Both the position numbers and the translations under genes were made by a program. This document shows, piece after piece, positions 1-8,686 of a stretch of DNA of 64,000 nucleotides (its first letter is position 1; each line of letters starts with the position of its first letter). Source of the stretch: Rhizobium bangladeshense (lineage in GTDB: Bacteria; Pseudomonadota; Alphaproteobacteria; Rhizobiales; Rhizobiaceae). The stretch lies in the NCBI RefSeq assembly GCF_017357245.1, contig NZ_CP071612.1, positions 2,111,001 to 2,175,000 of the forward strand, written 5' to 3'. The notes beneath the pieces were generated by a model that had not been told where the DNA came from, ran no database searches, and saw only the letters and a list, made by a program, of their open reading frames with translations.

Positions 1-35
1 TGCTCGATCCGCGCATGCGGGAGGCGGTCCGATGA
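1..35 (+). CDS. ABC transporter permease (DppB/OppB-like), C-terminal tail only
   Basis: The window opens inside a gene. Reading from base 3 gives LDPRMREAVR followed by TGA, a tail commonly seen at the end of DppB/OppB peptide-importer permeases. The stop overlaps the ATG of the next permease (ATGA), as in a dpp/opp operon. Only about ten residues are visible, so the call rests on the tail and on the neighbouring genes. Confidence 0.6.
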   Translation, partial: LDPRMREAVR

Positions 36-934
36 GTGACGCCGTCCACAGCGAGATCCGGATCCGTCCGCCAAGCATGCCGAGCCGCGTTGCCGCTTCG
101 TTCGGGCGCGCCGGCCGAAAACTGGCCGACGAGCCGCTTGGCCTTGCCGGCTTCGTTATTCTCGGTCTCCTTTGCGTGGTCGCCATTTTCGCGCCGCTCC
201 TGGCCCCTTACGATCCGACTATCCAGTCGCTCGGCGATGCCCTGCAGCCGCCGAGCCTTGCCCATCTCGCCGGCACGGACGAGTTCGGCCGGGATATTTT
301 GAGCCGCCTGATCTTCGGCACGCGCATCACCATCCAGACGGTGCTGTCGGTATCATTGATCGTCGGTCCGATCGGATTGCTGATCGGCGTCGTCGCCGGG
401 TTCTTCGGCGGCAATACCGATGCTTTCCTGATGCGCGCCACCGATATCGTGCTGTCCTTCCCGTCGCTGATCCTGGCGCTTGCCTTTGCCGCCGCCCTCG
501 GCGCCGGCCTCGGCACGGCGATCATCGCCATCTCGCTCACGGCATGGCCGCCGATCGCAAGGTTGGCACGCGCGGAAGCGCTTGTCGTCAGAAACGCCGA
601 TTACGTGGTCGCCGCCCGCCTTTACGGCGCTTCGCCGATCCGCATCCTGCTTCTTTACATCGCACCGATGTGCATTCCGTCGGTCATCGTCCGTCTGACC
701 CTCAACATGGCGGGCATCATCCTGACGGCGGCCTCGCTCGGCTTCCTCGGCCTCGGCGCCCAGCCGCCGGCGCCGGAATGGGGCGCGATGATTTCCAACG
801 GCCGCAAGTTCATGCTCGATTACTGGTGGGTCGCCGTCATGCCGGGTATTGCCATCCTGCTTAGCAGCCTTGCCTTCAACATCGCCGGAGATGCTCTGCG
901 CGACATTCTGGATCCCCGCCATGCCAGATCGTGA
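32..934 (+). CDS. Peptide-type ABC transporter permease (DppC/OppC-like)
   Basis: 300 residues, the normal size for the DppC/OppC inner-membrane permease. After an N-terminal cytoplasmic stretch there is a first membrane helix (about residues 38-60), then the LAPYDP and GTDEFGRDILSR segments typical of the OppC N-terminal region. A BPD_transp_1 core of about five helices follows. The EAA-like loop reads AARLYGASPIRILL at about residues 195-210. The ATG overlaps the upstream stop, so translation is probably coupled. It would form the channel with the DppB-like partner cut off by the window edge and be powered by the two ATPases downstream. The substrate (dipeptide, oligopeptide or another small compound) cannot be told from the sequence. 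Confidence 0.9.
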   Translation: MSDAVHSEIRIRPPSMPSRVAASFGRAGRKLADEPLGLAGFVILGLLCVVAIFAPLLAPYDPTIQSLGDALQPPSLAHLAGTDEFGRDILSRLIFGTRITIQTVLSVSLIVGPIGLLIGVVAGFFGGNTDAFLMRATDIVLSFPSLILALAFAAALGAGLGTAIIAISLTAWPPIARLARAEALVVRNADYVVAARLYGASPIRILLLYIAPMCIPSVIVRLTLNMAGIILTAASLGFLGLGAQPPAPEWGAMISNGRKFMLDYWWVAVMPGIAILLSSLAFNIAGDALRDILDPRHARS

Positions 935-1796
935 AATGAAAGATCGTGACATGCAAGATCGGGATCGGCAGCCGGTCCTTTCCGTCAAGGACTTGAGCGT
1001 CCGTTTCGGGCAAGGCGCTGTGCCCGCCGTCTCCAATGTCAGTTTCGACGTCGGGCGGGAACGTGTCGGCATTGTCGGCGAATCCGGTTCCGGTAAATCG
1101 ACGACCGGGCGCGCTATCATGCGCCTCCTGCCACCGGCCGCAGTGGTCTCGGCCGAGCGCCTGGACCTTGCCGGCAGTTCGCTGCTTGCAAAGACCGAAC
1201 GTCAGATGGGCGCGCTGCGCGGCAAGGACATCGCGCTGATCATGCAGGATCCCCGCTATTCGTTGAATCCGGTGCTGTCGATCGGCAAGCAGATCGCCGA
1301 GGCCGCCCGCCTTCACCTCAGCCTGCGCGGCAAGCCGGCGCAGGATGCGGCCCGCTCCATGCTGGAGCGCGTGCGCATCACCGATCCTGATCGGGTGATG
1401 GCGCTTTATCCCCATCAGATATCGGGGGGCATGGGCCAGCGCGTGATGATCGCCATGATGCTGCTGGCGCGGCCGAAGCTCGTCATCGCTGACGAACCGA
1501 CCTCGGCTCTCGATGTCAGTGTGCGAAAGGACGTGCTGCTGCTGCTTGATGAACTGGTGCGCGAGAACAATTCGGGTCTGCTGCTGATCAGCCACGACAT
1601 TCGTATGGTGGCTGCATTCTGCGAACGCATCATCGTCATGTATGCCGGCCGCATCGTCGAAACGCTGACCAGCCTCGAAGAGGCCCGTCATCCCTATACA
1701 CGCGGGCTGATCTCGGCGCTGCCCGACCCCAAGAATCCGGTTCGCAGGCTTGCGGTTCTCGACCGGGCGAAACTCGATCTGGAGGCGGCGCAATGA
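921..1796 (+). CDS. Peptide-type ABC transporter ATPase (DppD/OppD-like)
   Basis: About 291 residues from the ATG at 921, which overlaps the end of the permease by 14 bases. ATGs at 936 and 951 are also possible, because residues before PVLSVKDLSV are low-complexity and poorly conserved. Walker A is GESGSGKST (about residues 53-61), the signature is ISGGMGQR, and Walker B is LVIADEPTSALD. The HPYTRG motif of the peptide-importer ATPase C-terminal region is present, but the tail after it is short, closer in size to NikD-type ATPases than to full OppD (about 320-330). It should pair with the next ATPase on the cytoplasmic face. Confidence 0.88.
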   Translation: MPDREMKDRDMQDRDRQPVLSVKDLSVRFGQGAVPAVSNVSFDVGRERVGIVGESGSGKSTTGRAIMRLLPPAAVVSAERLDLAGSSLLAKTERQMGALRGKDIALIMQDPRYSLNPVLSIGKQIAEAARLHLSLRGKPAQDAARSMLERVRITDPDRVMALYPHQISGGMGQRVMIAMMLLARPKLVIADEPTSALDVSVRKDVLLLLDELVRENNSGLLLISHDIRMVAAFCERIIVMYAGRIVETLTSLEEARHPYTRGLISALPDPKNPVRRLAVLDRAKLDLEAAQ

Positions 1797-2536
1797 TCGA
1801 TGTCCGTGATCTCGATGTCGTCTTTTCCTCCGGCAAGAACAGGAACCATGTCGTCAGGGGCATCAGTTTTCAGGTGGGGCAGGGCGAGACGCTCGGCATT
1901 GTCGGCGAATCCGGCTGCGGCAAGTCGACGGTGCTGCGTTGCCTCGCCGGTATGGAGGCCGATTGGACCGGTCAGATCGAGCTTCGTGGAAAGCCGATCG
2001 GCAAGAAGCGCTCTCGCGAGGAGCTGACGTCAGCCCAGATGGTGTTTCAGGATCCATACGGATCGCTGCATCCTCGACATCGCATCGGCACGGCGCTCGC
2101 CGAGCCGTTACGCGCCATGCGTCACTCCGACATCTGGTCGAAGGTCGAGAGGGCGTTGATCCAGGTAGGCCTGCCGGCAAGCTTCGCAAACCGTTTCCCG
2201 CACGAGCTTTCCGGCGGCCAGCGCCAGCGCGTGGCGATCGCCCGGGCGCTGATCCTGTCACCGCCCATCCTGCTGCTCGACGAGCCGACATCGGCGCTCG
2301 ACGTCTCCGTCCAGGCCGAAATCCTCAACCTGCTTGCCGACCAGCGCGAGGAGAAGGGACTGACCTATCTGCTTGTCAGCCACGATCTCGCAGTGATAGC
2401 TCATATGTGCGACCGGGTACTGATCATGAAGGACGGGCGCTTCGTCGACGAACTCACGAAAGAGGATCTGCAGGCCGGCACCACGCATGACGCCTATGCG
2501 CGCGAGTTGTTCGAGGCGAGCTTCATGGAAGCCTGA
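1793..2536 (+). CDS. Peptide-type ABC transporter ATPase (DppF/OppF/NikE-like)
   Basis: 247 residues, starting in an ATGA overlap with the preceding ATPase. Walker A is GESGCGKST, the signature is LSGGQRQR, Walker B is ILLLDEPTSALD, and the switch histidine lies in LVSHDLAVI. It is short for OppF (about 320) and lacks the long C-terminal oligopeptide domain, matching NikE/PhnK-sized subunits. It is the last gene of the operon; the convergent LacI gene stops 11 bases beyond its end. Confidence 0.88.
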   Translation: MIDVRDLDVVFSSGKNRNHVVRGISFQVGQGETLGIVGESGCGKSTVLRCLAGMEADWTGQIELRGKPIGKKRSREELTSAQMVFQDPYGSLHPRHRIGTALAEPLRAMRHSDIWSKVERALIQVGLPASFANRFPHELSGGQRQRVAIARALILSPPILLLDEPTSALDVSVQAEILNLLADQREEKGLTYLLVSHDLAVIAHMCDRVLIMKDGRFVDELTKEDLQAGTTHDAYARELFEASFMEA

Positions 2537-2547
2537 CCGCTTGATCA

Positions 2548-3603
2548 TCACCGGTCGGTCGCTGCGGCATGGGTGCGGCGGACGGCTGCGACGCTGCCCC
2601 TTTCGACCAGATGACAGGACAGCTCGACACGGCGACGCGGCAAGGCAAGGCCGAGCATCATGTCGCGCAGCAGATCGAGCGCGGTGGCGCCGAGTTCGCG
2701 CATCGGAATATGCACCGTCGAGAGCGGCGGGTTGAGGAAGGCCGATTGCGGCAGGTCGTCGATGCCCATGACGGAGACGTCCTGCGGCACGTTATAACCC
2801 ATTGCCTGCAATCCGCGCACGGCGCCGTTGGCAAGGCTGTCGCCCGCCGTCAGGACTGCGGTGAAGAAGAGGTCTTTGTCGCGGACGAGGCGGGTGATCG
2901 CCTCGGCGCCGAGTTCCGGCAGCCAGTCGTCGACCTCGAGCACCAGATCGGCATCGGCCTTCAGCCCATGATGCTGCAGCGCGTCGCGCCAGCCCTCCAG
3001 GCGCCGCTCGATCGTTCGCCGTCCCGGCCGCAGCATGAACAGGATACGCTGATGCCCGGCCTTGATCAGCCGCTCGGCGGCGATGAAGGCGGCCGAGCGG
3101 TTGCAGGGCGTCACACTCGAAAGCCGCATATAGGGATCGTCGCTGTTGACGAGCACGACCGGTTTTCCCAAGCTGGCGGCTGCAGCGAGCATGTCCTCGT
3201 CGTCGACGGTCAGGATCAGCATGCCGCCGAAACTTGCATCGTTGCGCATCTCGGCAATGACACGGGCTTCGTCCGCCTTGCCGGCGATGGGGCGCATGGC
3301 GACCTCGATGCCGAGGGCGGCGGCGCGCGCATTCAATCCTTCGAGCACGTGAAGCGTGAACTGATTGCGGACAAAGTCGATCATCGCCGCGCCGGAGGCT
3401 ACGAGCATGACTTTCTTGCCGGCCACGCTCGCCGGAACGGCATAGCTCACTGCGCTTGCCGTTTCCAGCACCAGCTTGCGGATCTCAGGCCTCACGCCCT
3501 TTTCGCCGGCGAGCGCGCGCGAGACTGTGCTGATCGACACGCCGCATCGCGCGGCAATGTCGTCGAGGCGTGTGCGCCTGCCCTTTTTCTGCTCCGCGGC
3601 CAT
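2548..3603 (-). CDS. LacI-family transcriptional regulator
   Basis: 351 residues from the ATG at 3603, chosen because AGGAG sits just upstream; an open frame continues further upstream but is not LacI-like. The N-terminal helix-turn-helix reads LDDIAARCGVSISTVSRAL (about residues 13-31), followed by hinge residues and a periplasmic-binding-protein-like effector domain (MLVASGAAMID, VSVMGIDDLPQSAF). It is divergent from the 840-residue protein and the sugar importer, so it most likely represses them and itself, released by a sugar or sugar derivative. A candidate operator lies about 45 bases upstream of its start. Confidence 0.92.
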   Translation of the reverse strand: MAAEQKKGRRTRLDDIAARCGVSISTVSRALAGEKGVRPEIRKLVLETASAVSYAVPASVAGKKVMLVASGAAMIDFVRNQFTLHVLEGLNARAAALGIEVAMRPIAGKADEARVIAEMRNDASFGGMLILTVDDEDMLAAAASLGKPVVLVNSDDPYMRLSSVTPCNRSAAFIAAERLIKAGHQRILFMLRPGRRTIERRLEGWRDALQHHGLKADADLVLEVDDWLPELGAEAITRLVRDKDLFFTAVLTAGDSLANGAVRGLQAMGYNVPQDVSVMGIDDLPQSAFLNPPLSTVHIPMRELGATALDLLRDMMLGLALPRRRVELSCHLVERGSVAAVRRTHAAATDR

Positions 3604-3645
3604 GACATCTCCTCGCTCCCCTGCTGTTATGCAAAAATCTTTCAG

Positions 3646-3656
3646 ATTGCGCAAAT
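3646..3656. promoter_or_regulatory. Candidate LacI-family operator
   Basis: ATTGCGCAAAT contains a perfect 8-base palindrome TTGCGCAA with the central CG step usual for LacI-family operators. It lies in the divergent region between the LacI gene and the sugar-use operon. A second palindrome, TGTGCACA, lies about 15 bases further right. Assignment to this regulator is inference from position. Confidence 0.4.
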
Positions 3657-3789
3657 GGAATGCCTGTGCACAATTGCCGCCGAGGAGTCCGCGACAAGCG
3701 GCAGAGCAGGGAGGCTTTGAAGATGCGGCTTGACCGCCATCCATGCGTCGGCGTTTTCTCGGAAAGTCCAAGGTCAGAGCGGGTTTGAG

Positions 3790-6312
3790 ATGACTGCTGA
3801 GCAGCAATCCCATCTGCGTCGCGAAACGGCAAAGAATGGCCCGATCGTCTATTGGCAGCTCGGCCATCTCTTGGAGGCGCGCTATGACGTCGCCGATCGC
3901 CCAATGGAAGGCAGCATGGATCCGTTCTTCTTCGTCACCAAGACGAAGAACTTCATTCCGCACCAATATCCCTGCCGCACCGAATTCAAGGCATCCTTCT
4001 CCGGCCGAAGACCGCAGCCGGCCGCCGAATTCGAGGCTGCCCGCTGGTGGCTTCCCTTTTCATCGCCGCGCGTCGACCTCTCCGGCTTCTGGTTTCGTCC
4101 GACGCGCATCGGCTGCTGGGCGCGCACTTTCCTCGACGCCCGCGCGGCCGGGTCCGCCACGCTTCGCCTCTCGACCTGCGGCGGCGCCATTCTCTTCGTC
4201 AACGGCCGCGAGCAGGGCTTCATGGCGCATTACGAGCGCAATCTGGAAAGCCAGCAGACTTTCGATGTTGAGCTTTCCCAAGGCCTCAACGAGGTCCGCA
4301 TCTATTTCGAAGATCTCGCCGAGCGCGACGCCCGCTTCTATTTCCAGCTCGATTATCTCGAGGGGCCTGACGTTGACACATCGGTGCCTGTTCCCATCAC
4401 CGCCGATGACGCGGACGGGCTGGAAGCGGTTCTCGAAGGCATGCGCTTCGACCGCACCGCCTATCTCGGCGAGGACGTGACGATCCTTTTTCCCGCGCCG
4501 CTGCCGGTGGCGCTGACCTGCCATGTCGAGATCGAAGGCGACTTCATGTCGGTCGAGCGCTTCGATTATGATTTTGCATTGGAAGCGGGAGCAACGAAAC
4601 TGGAGCTCGGCGCCTCGGCTGATATGCCCGCCGATTTTCGCCATTTCCGGATCACATTGAAAACAGGCGAATTTTCGCTCGGCCGCACGCTCGGCGTTGA
4701 AATCTGTCACCCCCAGCGTCAGGGGCAGGCACCCGCCACGCTTGAGGATCGCATCGCCGAGGCGCTTGCCGAGGTTGCCTCCCATTCTGAACCCGATACG
4801 GTCTGCGCCTTCGCGCGCCTTGCACTCGGGCAGAGCGGCGAGGAGACCGAGGCGATGATCGCGGCCATGCTGCCTGTTATCGAGGATTGTCACGACTGCG
4901 CCGATTTCGTGCTGGTGCCACTGCTGTTTGCCTATACGCGCTGGAGCGATCTGCTGTCGCAGGATCTGCGGCAGAAGATCGAGCGCGCCGTTCTTAATTA
5001 CCGCTACTGGATGGACGAGCCCGGCAACGACGTGCAGTGGTATTTTTCGGAAAATCACGCGCTGCTCTTTCACACCGCCGCCTATCTCGGCGGCAGGCTG
5101 TTCCCCGATGCCGTCTTCGTCCGTTCCGGCCGTACCGGCGCCGAGCAGATGAGGGTCGGCGAAGAGCGGGTTCGCGCCTGGCTCGATCATTTCGAGCGCT
5201 GGGAAATGGCTGAGTGGAATTCGGTTCCCTATTTCCCGATCGACCTCAAGGGGCTGACGGCGCTTGCTGCCTGCGCCCCGGATGAGACGATCCGCAACCG
5301 TGCAAATGCCAGCATCATCCGCCTGATGAAAATCGTCGCCCGCTCGGCCCATCACGGCATGCTGACTGGCAGCCAGGGCCGCTCCTATGAACATACGCTA
5401 CGCCCCGGCCGCTCGGTTGAGCTGTCGGCCATCGCCCGGCTGCTCTGGGGCCGTGGCTGGTACGGCCGGCGCGTCCACGCGCTGCCGCAGCTTGCCGTCT
5501 GCATCCGCGATCACGGCCTGCGTTTTCCGGAAGAGCTCGCGGCGATCGCTGCGCACCAATCCGACGACGCGCAGGAATGGACGTTTTCCCAGGGCGAGAA
5601 CCGTTTCGCCGCCCTCTATCACTACAAGACGCGCGAGACTGCGCTTGGCACTATCGCCCATTATCGCCCCGGTGCCTGGGGTTATCAGGAGACGGTGCTG
5701 CATTTGCGCTTGGGCCGCCGGCCGGAGGCGCAGATCTGGATCAACCATCCTGGTGAAACCATCCAGTTCGGCTACGGCCGGCCGAGCTTCTGGGGCGGCT
5801 GCGGAACCCTGCCGCGCGTGCATCAGTACCGCGATCTGGCCATCCTCGATTTCGATATCCACGAGGGGCAGCCGGATTTCACCCATGCCTGGTTCCCGCT
5901 CGAAGCCTTCGACGAGACGGCCGTCGGCGGCAATCTGGCGCTTGCCCGTTGCGGCAGCGGCCTTGCGATGCTGATCGGCAACGGACCGCTTGAGCCGGTG
6001 AAGCTGGGGCCTACGACGGATGTCGAGCTGCGCCTGGCCGGCCGCAAAGGCCGCTGGATCGTCCGTCTCTCCGATCTCGAGCGCGAGGGTGATATCGGCA
6101 GAATGCGGTCGCGGTTCACCGCCCTCGCAGCACGCCGGGACGCAGCCGGCGCATTGATCATCCTCGATCCGGATTATGGAGAGGTGGTCTTCGAGGAGGA
6201 TGGTACGGTGCGCGCCGAGGGCCGTATTCTCAGGCCGTCGGACTGGTCTGTGCGGGGGGAAGCGATACATCTGGAGATACCGGGCAGCCAGCCTCGGCGC
6301 GCCGCCTCGTAG
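3790..6312 (+). CDS. Unrecognised 840-residue protein, possible intracellular carbohydrate-active enzyme
   Basis: Start taken at the ATG at 3790; a TTG at 3730 in the same frame is possible. Neither has a strong ribosome site. I do not recognise the family. Three regions can be made out. Residues 1-210 are beta-rich and resemble a carbohydrate-binding jelly roll (CGGAILFVNGREQGF). Residues about 330-600 are helical with repeated aromatic and charged motifs (FSENHALLFHTAAYLGG, WEMAEWNSVPYFP, GSQGRSYEH) as in alpha/alpha-toroid glycosidases or lyases. Residues about 610-830 form a beta-rich C-terminal part. This layout recalls heparinase-like polysaccharide lyases or toroid glycoside hydrolases. 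There is no signal peptide, so it should act in the cytoplasm on what the adjacent CUT1 importer brings in. The catalytic activity is not established. Confidence 0.75.
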   Translation: MTAEQQSHLRRETAKNGPIVYWQLGHLLEARYDVADRPMEGSMDPFFFVTKTKNFIPHQYPCRTEFKASFSGRRPQPAAEFEAARWWLPFSSPRVDLSGFWFRPTRIGCWARTFLDARAAGSATLRLSTCGGAILFVNGREQGFMAHYERNLESQQTFDVELSQGLNEVRIYFEDLAERDARFYFQLDYLEGPDVDTSVPVPITADDADGLEAVLEGMRFDRTAYLGEDVTILFPAPLPVALTCHVEIEGDFMSVERFDYDFALEAGATKLELGASADMPADFRHFRITLKTGEFSLGRTLGVEICHPQRQGQAPATLEDRIAEALAEVASHSEPDTVCAFARLALGQSGEETEAMIAAMLPVIEDCHDCADFVLVPLLFAYTRWSDLLSQDLRQKIERAVLNYRYWMDEPGNDVQWYFSENHALLFHTAAYLGGRLFPDAVFVRSGRTGAEQMRVGEERVRAWLDHFERWEMAEWNSVPYFPIDLKGLTALAACAPDETIRNRANASIIRLMKIVARSAHHGMLTGSQGRSYEHTLRPGRSVELSAIARLLWGRGWYGRRVHALPQLAVCIRDHGLRFPEELAAIAAHQSDDAQEWTFSQGENRFAALYHYKTRETALGTIAHYRPGAWGYQETVLHLRLGRRPEAQIWINHPGETIQFGYGRPSFWGGCGTLPRVHQYRDLAILDFDIHEGQPDFTHAWFPLEAFDETAVGGNLALARCGSGLAMLIGNGPLEPVKLGPTTDVELRLAGRKGRWIVRLSDLEREGDIGRMRSRFTALAARRDAAGALIILDPDYGEVVFEEDGTVRAEGRILRPSDWSVRGEAIHLEIPGSQPRRAAS

Positions 6313-6377
6313 ACGACATGTCCGGCAGGTGGAGGACCGGCCGGGCGCAGGAATTCATCGGTCAAGAGGAGGAGAAA

Positions 6378-7637
6378 ATGACCAGAATGAAATCGATAGG
6401 CGCGGCTTTGGCTGCGGTTCTCTTGAGTTCGGTTGCCGCCCAAGCCGGCGACGTGCGCATCATGTGGTATTCCGATGGCGGCGAAGGCGCCGTCATCAAG
6501 GACCTGCTGGCACGCTACTCGAAAGCCAATCCCGACGTCAACGTCATTCTCGACGAAGTCTCCTATGACGTCGTCAAGGAGCAGCTGCCGGTCCAGCTGG
6601 AAGCCGGGCAGGGACCGGATATCGCCCGCGTCACCAATCTGAAGGCGCAGGCGCAGCACTGGCTCGATCTTCGCCCGCTCCTCGCCGACGCGAAATATTG
6701 GGACGATAATTTCGGCGCCCAGGCCGATTGGATGCGTCCCGACGGTTCGAACGCCATCACCGGCTTCATGACGCAGCTGACGCTCACCGGCGGCTTCGTC
6801 AACAAGACGCTGTTCGATCAGGCCGGTGTCGAAATTCCCGGCCCGAAGGCGACCTGGGACGATTGGGCGGCGGCAGCCCGGAAGGTAGCCGACAGCCAGA
6901 AGGTCTTCGCCATGGCGATCGACCGCTCTGGGCACCGCGTTTCCGGCCCGAACATCTCCTACGGCGCCAACTATATCGCCGCCGACGGCAAGCCGGCGCC
7001 CATCGATCAGGGCGCCAAGGAGTTCCTCAGCCGCTTCGTCAAATGGAACGAGGACGGCACCGTCAACAAGGACGTCTGGGTCAGCGCTGCCGGCACCACC
7101 TATCGCTCTGCCGCCGAAGACTTCATCAATGGCGGTCTTGCCTATTATTATTCGGGCAGCTGGCAGGTTTCTGCCTTCGCCCAGAAGATCGGCGACAGTT
7201 TCGACTGGGTCATGGCCGGAAGCCCGTGCGGCACGGTCGCCTGCAGCGGCATGCAGGGCGGCGCCGGCCTCGTCGCCGTCAAGTACACCAAGAACCCGAA
7301 GGATGTCGCCAAGGTGATGGATTACCTGGCAGGTGCCGACGTGCAGAAGGAATTTGCCGAGCGCAGCCTGTTCATTCCGGCGCATAAGGGGGTGGCCGCC
7401 GGCCAGGTGGACTTCAAGACGGACAATCCGCATGTGCAGGCGGCGCTGAAGGCCTTCGTCGAATCGGCCGGTCAGACGGCCGCGCCTGCGGTGAAGCTGC
7501 CGGGCTGGAAATGGTCGGACGCCTATTACAGCGCCATCGTCGCCCGCATCAGCCAGGTCATCGCCGGCGAAATGAAGCTCGACGACGCCTATGCCCGCAT
7601 CGACGAGGACATCAAGGCCAAGGTCGCCGGCAACTGA
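6378..7637 (+). CDS. CUT1-type sugar ABC transporter substrate-binding protein
   Basis: 419 residues from the ATG at 6378, preceded by AGGAGGAG; the upstream in-frame extension is not signal-like. Residues 1-23 form a signal peptide ending AQA. The mature part follows family-1 extracellular solute-binding proteins: DVRIMWYSDGGEG at the start, EAGQGPDIARV near residue 85, and YYYSGSWQVSAF in the middle. It collects the sugar in the periplasm for the two permeases that follow. Position between the putative enzyme and the permeases puts it in the LacI-controlled operon. The ligand is unknown. Confidence 0.92.
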   Translation: MTRMKSIGAALAAVLLSSVAAQAGDVRIMWYSDGGEGAVIKDLLARYSKANPDVNVILDEVSYDVVKEQLPVQLEAGQGPDIARVTNLKAQAQHWLDLRPLLADAKYWDDNFGAQADWMRPDGSNAITGFMTQLTLTGGFVNKTLFDQAGVEIPGPKATWDDWAAAARKVADSQKVFAMAIDRSGHRVSGPNISYGANYIAADGKPAPIDQGAKEFLSRFVKWNEDGTVNKDVWVSAAGTTYRSAAEDFINGGLAYYYSGSWQVSAFAQKIGDSFDWVMAGSPCGTVACSGMQGGAGLVAVKYTKNPKDVAKVMDYLAGADVQKEFAERSLFIPAHKGVAAGQVDFKTDNPHVQAALKAFVESAGQTAAPAVKLPGWKWSDAYYSAIVARISQVIAGEMKLDDAYARIDEDIKAKVAGN

Positions 7638-7648
7638 CGGAAGAGCGG

Positions 7649-8686
7649 ATGGCGGAGAAGACGGTTTCTTCCGAACCGCCGGCGAAAGCCGGTCTGCGGC
7701 AGGCGCTCAATGCGCCTGTCCGCCTCTTCATGGGGATGATCGACATTCCCATGCGCGCCTGGCAGAAGCTGACGGGCCTGAATGGCATGGCCGGCGTCTT
7801 CCTGGCGCCTAACATGCTGATCTTTTCCGTCTTCGTGCTCCTGCCGCTGGTCATCAACTTCCTCTATTCGACGACGAGCGGCGGCGCCATCTTCCTTCAG
7901 AACCGGACCTATGTCGGCGATCAGCAGTACCGCATCCTGTTCGATTGCGGCTCCTATCTCGACCCGTCCACTTGTGCTGCCGACACCTTCTGGGCGGCCG
8001 TGCGCAACACCGCCGTCTTCGTCGTCTTCCAAGTGGCGGCGATGCTGATCGCCGCGCTCGCGACGGCTTTGATCCTCAATCGCGAACTTTCCAATCGTGG
8101 CTTCTGGCGCGCAGTCTTCTTCTTTCCGGTGCTGCTGTCGCCCGTCGTCGTCGGCCTGATCTGGAAGTGGATCCTGCAGCGTGAAGGCCTGTTGAACTAT
8201 GCGCTGAGCCCCTTCGGTTTCGAACCCTTCTCCTGGCTGAGCGACCGTTTTTGGGCCTTCTTCTTCGCCGTCTTCGTCTCGGTCTGGGCGCATATGGGCT
8301 TTTATGCGCTGATCCTGCTCGCCGGCCTTCAGGCGATCCCGAGGGATCTCTACGAAGCGGCGGCTATGGACAAGGCAAGCCCAACCCGTATCTTCCGGCG
8401 CATCACCCTGCCGCTGCTGATGCCCAATCTCATTGTCGTCCTGGTCCTGGCGCTGATCCGCGCCGTGCAGATTTTCGACGAGGTTTTCGTGCTCACTGGC
8501 GGCGGGCCCGGAACCAGCACCATGTACATCACCCAGTTTATTTACGAGACCGGCTTTGCGAGTTCGCTGCGCAACCCGGGGCTCGCCTCGGCCGCCTCGA
8601 TCCTGATGGGCATCGTGCTCGTCATCCTGACGCTGGTGCAGCTCGCCGCCAGCGGCCGCAACGAGAAGAAGGGGAAACGTCTATGA
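7649..8686 (+). CDS. CUT1-type sugar ABC transporter permease (MalF/UgpA-like)
   Basis: 345 residues from the ATG at 7649 (GGAAGAG upstream). Six predicted inner-membrane helices, the first at about residues 50-72 (LIFSVFVLLPLVINF). The EAA loop YEAAAMDKASPTRIFRRITLP near residue 240 docks the ATPase. A loop of about 50 residues (TSGGAIFLQNRTYVGD to STCAADTF) after helix 1 carries two cysteines. The stop overlaps the start of the second permease (ATGA). Confidence 0.92.
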   Translation: MAEKTVSSEPPAKAGLRQALNAPVRLFMGMIDIPMRAWQKLTGLNGMAGVFLAPNMLIFSVFVLLPLVINFLYSTTSGGAIFLQNRTYVGDQQYRILFDCGSYLDPSTCAADTFWAAVRNTAVFVVFQVAAMLIAALATALILNRELSNRGFWRAVFFFPVLLSPVVVGLIWKWILQREGLLNYALSPFGFEPFSWLSDRFWAFFFAVFVSVWAHMGFYALILLAGLQAIPRDLYEAAAMDKASPTRIFRRITLPLLMPNLIVVLVLALIRAVQIFDEVFVLTGGGPGTSTMYITQFIYETGFASSLRNPGLASAASILMGIVLVILTLVQLAASGRNEKKGKRL